DNA from: Asticcacaulis sp.
GTDB lineage: Bacteria > Pseudomonadota > Alphaproteobacteria > Caulobacterales > Caulobacteraceae
NCBI RefSeq assembly: GCF_020217185.1
Contig: NZ_JAIWNX010000055.1
Coordinates: forward strand, 1 to 10,000
DNA length: 10,000 nt
Direction of reading: 5' to 3'
Shown here: positions 7,087-10,000 of the stretch, piece after piece
Layout: each line of letters starts with the position of its first letter
How positions within the stretch are numbered: the first letter of the stretch is position 1
Notes under the pieces: model-generated
Seen by the model: the letters and a program-made list of their open reading frames with translations, nothing else
Told to the model about the DNA's origin: nothing
Database searches by the model: none
Program-made: the position numbers and the translations under genes

Positions 7087-7497
7087 ATGGTTGCCCCGCT
7101 CCTTGCCCTTATTGCCTGGTCACTGATTGTGCTCGTCTGGCTCTATGCCCGGCGCATACCCGCCATGCTGCAACTGGGTCAGGATTTTCAGCTGTTTGCC
7201 GATAAGCGCCACCTGTTTCGCCTGCCCGCTGATGTGCGTGCCGTGGCGGACAACTATACGCACCTGACCGAACAGCCGACGCTGTTTTACGCCCTCAGTC
7301 TGGGGATACAGGTGTCCGGCCTCGCCGATCAGTTGTTTGTGGTTCTGGCGTGGATTTACGTGCTTTTGCGCATCGTCCACAGTCTGGTGCAGGGCATCGG
7401 CAACCACGTCATCCTGCGCTTTTGCGTGTTTGCCGCCAGTACCGGCATACTGGCCTATATGACGCTGCGGGCCATCCGGCTGGTGTTTGATTTTTAA
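7087..7497 (+). CDS. MAPEG-family integral membrane protein
   Basis: This 136-residue protein has four predicted membrane helices (about residues 5-20, 65-80, 82-97 and 111-130). It carries the MAPEG signature NYTHLTEQPTLFYAL (N56, E62, P64, Y68) and the RIVHSLVQG segment (R95, H98). MAPEG proteins are small inner-membrane proteins related to microsomal glutathione transferases. The bacterial members of this short type have no assigned substrate, so a glutathione-linked role is only a family expectation. GGAGG at 7081-7085 is just one base from the ATG, which is unusually tight; AAGAG (7075-7079) has a more usual seven-base spacing. No better in-frame start exists before M27. The gene ends one base from the convergent mltA stop. 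A possible CtrA site lies upstream. Confidence 0.85.
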   Translation: MVAPLLALIAWSLIVLVWLYARRIPAMLQLGQDFQLFADKRHLFRLPADVRAVADNYTHLTEQPTLFYALSLGIQVSGLADQLFVVLAWIYVLLRIVHSLVQGIGNHVILRFCVFAASTGILAYMTLRAIRLVFDF

Positions 7498-7498
7498 T

Positions 7499-8713
7499 CT
7501 ATTCCGCCGGAACGATACGCCACAGGCGCAGCTTGTGCTTGACGCGCCCGGCTTCGCGGCCCGCGCGGTCGCCGTGGCCCATATAGAGGTCGGCGCGAAT
7601 CTTTCCGCGAATGGCCCCGCCCGTATCGAGGGCCGCCACCATGCGACGATAGGCCGGGAAGGCACCGCTGAGTGAGCCTGCATCGGCATCGACCCAGTAC
7701 AAATCCCCATAAGGGTGGAAGGACGGGTCAATGGCAATGGCCGCCCCCGGCGGCAGAGGGATCGCTGCCGCGCCCAGGGGTTCCATCTTGGTCATATCCA
7801 TAGAGAAGAAGGCGTAGCGCGGATTCTGGTTCATTACTTCCTGCGCCACCGGCCCGCGATTATCGGCCAGCCATTGGCGGATCGCCTCGCCGGAGGTTTG
7901 TTCCTTCTTCATCAGGCCGCGTTCGGTCAGGGTTTTGGCAATCCCCACAAACGGCAGACCATTATCGGCGGCATAGGCCGCCATGAAGCGTGTACCGTCT
8001 TCCAGCGTCAGATAGCCGGAGCCCTGAATCTGCATAAAGAAATAGTCTTCGGGCCGCATGTAATAGGCCGGGCCCGTTACCGGTTGGGCTTCGATTTCGG
8101 CGCGCGTGTAATAGGGCACATAAAGCTCGCCTGCCCGGCGCGCCGCAAAGCGCTTACCCGCCGGCTGCGGCGGCGTCATCTGCGCCCCATCGACCAGTAC
8201 CAGATCGGCGGGTTTAGTGCGGACGGGTTGCGAAAACTCGACCGAAGGGGTGGTGGTCGCCGGGTATTCCGGCACGAAATAGGCGGTCAGCAACCCTTCG
8301 CCTTCGATGCGTTCAACGCGAAAGCGCGCCTCAAGCCATTGCTTGATTTCTTCGGGCTGTTCAAACGCCTGTGCCTTCAGGGCATCGCAGGCCCTGGCAT
8401 ATTGCCGCCCCTGTCGATAGGCGCAGGCCCCACGCACGGCTTCTAGCGCAATAAAGGGGTCTGTCTCCTCCCAACCCGGCAGGACCGACAGGCTTTGCGA
8501 CGGTCGCGGGGGGAGAGGCTCAGACGGTGGCGGGGTCGGCACCGGCTGTGGGTCTGTCTGGGGGACAGGCGGTGACGGTACGGGTGACGGGCCCAGCGGG
8601 GGCTTGGGTGTTTCGACGCACGCCACCAGGCTCAGCGCCGCCACGGACACGCATCCATAGGCGAGCAAACGCCGCGCGGCGGTCAGCACCCCTGCCCTCC
8701 CCCTCAGGTTCAT
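7499..8713 (-). CDS. mltA: Membrane-bound lytic murein transglycosylase A (lipoprotein)
   Basis: MltA cleaves the MurNAc-GlcNAc bond of peptidoglycan to give 1,6-anhydro-muropeptides at the periplasmic face of the outer membrane. The N-terminus is a lipoprotein signal: RR near residue 14, a hydrophobic stretch, then the lipobox LVAC with lipidated C32. A strongly proline-rich spacer follows (about residues 33-80). The MltA domain contains YFFMQIQGSG near 225. The C-terminal 3D-type barrel carries AIDPSFHPYGDLYWVDAD near 328-345 and LDTGGAIRG, whose D363 corresponds to the catalytic aspartate. The family tail RKIRxDxYxGxG-like region and LRLWRIVP complete it. I chose ATG 8713 (404 residues) because it overlaps the timA stop in an ATGA arrangement and leaves a normal signal peptide. 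An upstream GTG at 8746 would add 11 residues and a longer overlap. The gene is probably co-transcribed with timA. Confidence 0.93.
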   Translation of the reverse strand: MNLRGRAGVLTAARRLLAYGCVSVAALSLVACVETPKPPLGPSPVPSPPVPQTDPQPVPTPPPSEPLPPRPSQSLSVLPGWEETDPFIALEAVRGACAYRQGRQYARACDALKAQAFEQPEEIKQWLEARFRVERIEGEGLLTAYFVPEYPATTTPSVEFSQPVRTKPADLVLVDGAQMTPPQPAGKRFAARRAGELYVPYYTRAEIEAQPVTGPAYYMRPEDYFFMQIQGSGYLTLEDGTRFMAAYAADNGLPFVGIAKTLTERGLMKKEQTSGEAIRQWLADNRGPVAQEVMNQNPRYAFFSMDMTKMEPLGAAAIPLPPGAAIAIDPSFHPYGDLYWVDADAGSLSGAFPAYRRMVAALDTGGAIRGKIRADLYMGHGDRAGREAGRVKHKLRLWRIVPAE

Positions 8714-9333
8714 GCCTTGGCGGCCTCGACACGGGACAGAATCCACGGATTGGTCGGCGATTTGAGGTTTTTCTGGAAGGTCCAGAATTCCGCCGTTCGG
8801 CGATGCGCCTTTTTCGGTTCGCCACCGTCTGTGTCGGCCATCTCATAGAGAAGTTCCGACAAGAAGCGTACGCGCACCAGAGCCCGGTCGTCTTTCAGGT
8901 CGATCTGATCGAGATCCGTCTTCGGCGCTTCGACAAAAGACACAGTCATGGCCTTCTGTTCACCGCGCGCCTCAATGGCCTTGGCGAAGACGCCATAGAC
9001 GCTTTCCGACAGACGATCCTTGAGGCCTTCGATTTCCCCACGATTGAAAGCCAGCACGATCTGTTCATAGGCTTCGCGCGCCTTTTCAACGAAATTGACC
9101 TCATTGAAATGGGCATCGCGCGCCTTCAGCGCGTCGAGATTAGGCATACGCAGGCGTTCGGGCTGCGCCTTCGGCTCCTGTCCCGGCCGGTTGAACGGGC
9201 CTTCCGAGTCATCGCTCTTGGGGACCACGGGTTTGTCTTCGGCCTTGAAGCCGACGCGGCGGCCCAGCACGTTATACAGCTGAAACAGCACGACCACGGC
9301 GATCAAGGCCAGAATCAGCAGGTCCCAGGGCAT
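8710..9333 (-). CDS. timA: Tim44-domain inner-membrane protein (TimA-like)
   Basis: This 207-residue protein begins MPWDLLILALIAVVVLFQLY, a single membrane anchor (about 4-22). A short LGRRVGFK motif and a polar, proline-containing linker follow. From about residue 70 comes a Tim44-type domain (NTF2-like fold). Helices such as FVEKAREAYEQIVLAFNRGE precede beta strands ending in TAEFWTFQKNLKSPTNPWIL, the usual W-F-x-K/R ... P-x-W-x-L ending of the family. TimA was described in Caulobacter as the bacterial relative of mitochondrial Tim44; its precise task in bacteria is unresolved. ATG 9333 is preferred over the adjacent TTG 9336, and GGAG lies eight bases upstream. The stop overlaps mltA (ATGA), which implies coupled expression. 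secB is divergent. Confidence 0.88.
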   Translation of the reverse strand: MPWDLLILALIAVVVLFQLYNVLGRRVGFKAEDKPVVPKSDDSEGPFNRPGQEPKAQPERLRMPNLDALKARDAHFNEVNFVEKAREAYEQIVLAFNRGEIEGLKDRLSESVYGVFAKAIEARGEQKAMTVSFVEAPKTDLDQIDLKDDRALVRVRFLSELLYEMADTDGGEPKKAHRRTAEFWTFQKNLKSPTNPWILSRVEAAKA

Positions 9334-9490
9334 CAAAACGTCTCCGAACAGGGGTACAGCAAGGTCTAGTCTTCCCTATATAGGCAAAGTTGAGGTAAAC
9401 GGAACCATTCGTTTGATTGCCAATCGATTTTGTGCGTGCTAGGGCCGTTTTCAACCGAATTTTATACGCGCCACGGAGTTTTTAAGTTTA
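9334..9490. promoter_or_regulatory. Divergent regulatory region of timA and secB
   Basis: On the minus strand a palindromic CCTATATAGG (9384-9375) lies about 40 bases before timA. It could be its -10, with TTCCGT as a weak -35 some 16 bases upstream. On the plus strand, TTGATT (9413-9418) and a TGCTAGG stretch (9437-9443) could be boxes for secB. GGAG (9475-9478) is the only Shine-Dalgarno candidate for secB, at a rather long 12-base spacing. All promoter calls here are weak. Confidence 0.35.
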
Positions 9491-9997
9491 ATGGCTGACG
9501 ATTCGATCCCCGCCGAAAACGGCACTGGCCCGGCCACCGAGGCTCAGGGCGGCCCGCTGCCTGCCAATATGCAGGTTCTGGCCCAGTTCATCCGCGACTT
9601 CTCGTTTGAAAACCCGCGGGCGCCCAACTCGCTGCGCATGGATCAGCGTCCTGAAATCGACATGGGCGTGGAAATGAACGCCAAGGGCCGCCCGGATGGC
9701 CTGTTCGAAGTCGATCTGAAGCTGTCGGTCAAGGCGTCGAACCCCGAAGGCCCGATGTTCGCCATCGAATTGGTCTATGGCGGTCTGTTCCAGTTGGCCA
9801 ATGTCCCGCAAGCGGCGATCGAGCCGACCCTGCTGGTCGAATGCCCGCGCTACCTCTTCCCGTTCGCCCGCCGCATCATCGCCGATGCGACCTCGGACGG
9901 CGGCTTCTTCCCGCCCTTCTTCGTCGAACCCATCGACTTTGCCGCGCTCTACATGCAGCAAAAGGGTCAGATCGGCGAAACCGCCGGGCAGGCCTAG
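9491..9997 (+). CDS. secB: Protein-export chaperone SecB
   Basis: SecB is a cytoplasmic homotetrameric chaperone that holds preproteins unfolded and hands them to SecA for Sec translocation. At 168 residues the protein has normal length for alphaproteobacteria. The N-terminal ~25 residues are variable and low in order. The conserved fold follows: [18 protein letters not shown], the [17 protein letters not shown] strand, and the family signature [17 protein letters not shown] with [19 protein letters not shown] behind it. The C-terminal [11 protein letters not shown] is the usual exposed helix and tail. ATG 9491 was chosen because residues after it match the expected SecB start; GGAG is 12 bases upstream. 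It is divergent from timA, so Sec export, a Tim44-fold protein and a secreted lipoprotein enzyme lie side by side. Confidence 0.96.
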   Translation: MADDSIPAENGTGPATEAQGGPLPANMQVLAQFIRDFSFENPRAPNSLRMDQRPEIDMGVEMNAKGRPDGLFEVDLKLSVKASNPEGPMFAIELVYGGLFQLANVPQAAIEPTLLVECPRYLFPFARRIIADATSDGGFFPPFFVEPIDFAALYMQQKGQIGETAGQA

Positions 9998-10000
9998 AAA

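Noticed and set aside
7715..8446. 243-codon plus-strand open frame opposite mltA
   Set aside because: It is antisense to the conserved MltA and 3D domains, and its composition is shadow-like.
8714..8746. GTG at 8746 as the mltA start
   Set aside because: It would add 11 polar residues before the lipoprotein signal and overlap timA by 37 bases. ATG 8713 gives a normal signal peptide and an ATGA overlap.
9488..9961. 157-codon minus-strand open frame opposite secB
   Set aside because: It is fully antisense to the well-conserved SecB and shows no domain.

Overview
The window is chromosomal DNA from an alphaproteobacterium, most likely Caulobacterales. An Asticcacaulis-like organism fits best, because the coding sequence is GC-rich but not as extreme as Caulobacter or Brevundimonas. 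The placement rests on three things: a GdhZ-type large NAD-glutamate dehydrogenase of about 1600 residues, a TimA (bacterial Tim44)/MltA pair divergent from secB, and a CtrA-like TTAA-N7-TTAC site. The genus is an inference; I could not run a search.

Layout. Positions 1-140 (minus) hold the start of a universal stress protein gene. It overlaps the end of gdhZ (137-4936, minus) in an ATGA arrangement, so the two form one operon. Positions 4937-5525 are a 589-base gene-free divergent region between gdhZ and a YjgR/HerA-like ATPase gene (5526-7010, plus). A small MAPEG-family membrane protein gene follows (7087-7497, plus). It converges on mltA (7499-8713, minus), with a single base between the two stop codons. 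Upstream of mltA, and overlapping it by ATGA, is timA (8710-9333, minus). timA is divergent from secB (9491-9997, plus).

How the genes work together. gdhZ feeds glutamate carbon into the TCA cycle as 2-oxoglutarate, and in Caulobacter the orthologue also moonlights in cell division. timA, mltA and secB form an envelope-biogenesis neighbourhood: a Tim44-fold membrane protein, a murein lytic transglycosylase lipoprotein and the export chaperone. The ATPase and MAPEG genes are housekeeping genes of uncertain role.

The most interesting stretch is the 4937-5525 region. On the minus strand it appears to encode a small RNA of about 140 nt that matches none I can name. Two consecutive hairpins with different stems display the same C-rich loop (core CTTCCCCCCATA, at 5325-5314 and 5286-5275), followed by a 14-bp perfect terminator-like hairpin. 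Between this and the gdhZ promoter lies a REP/BIME-like element: two long hairpins in opposite orientation share a 16-base core but have unrelated stems, with two smaller GC hairpins between them. The rest of the window looks conventional.
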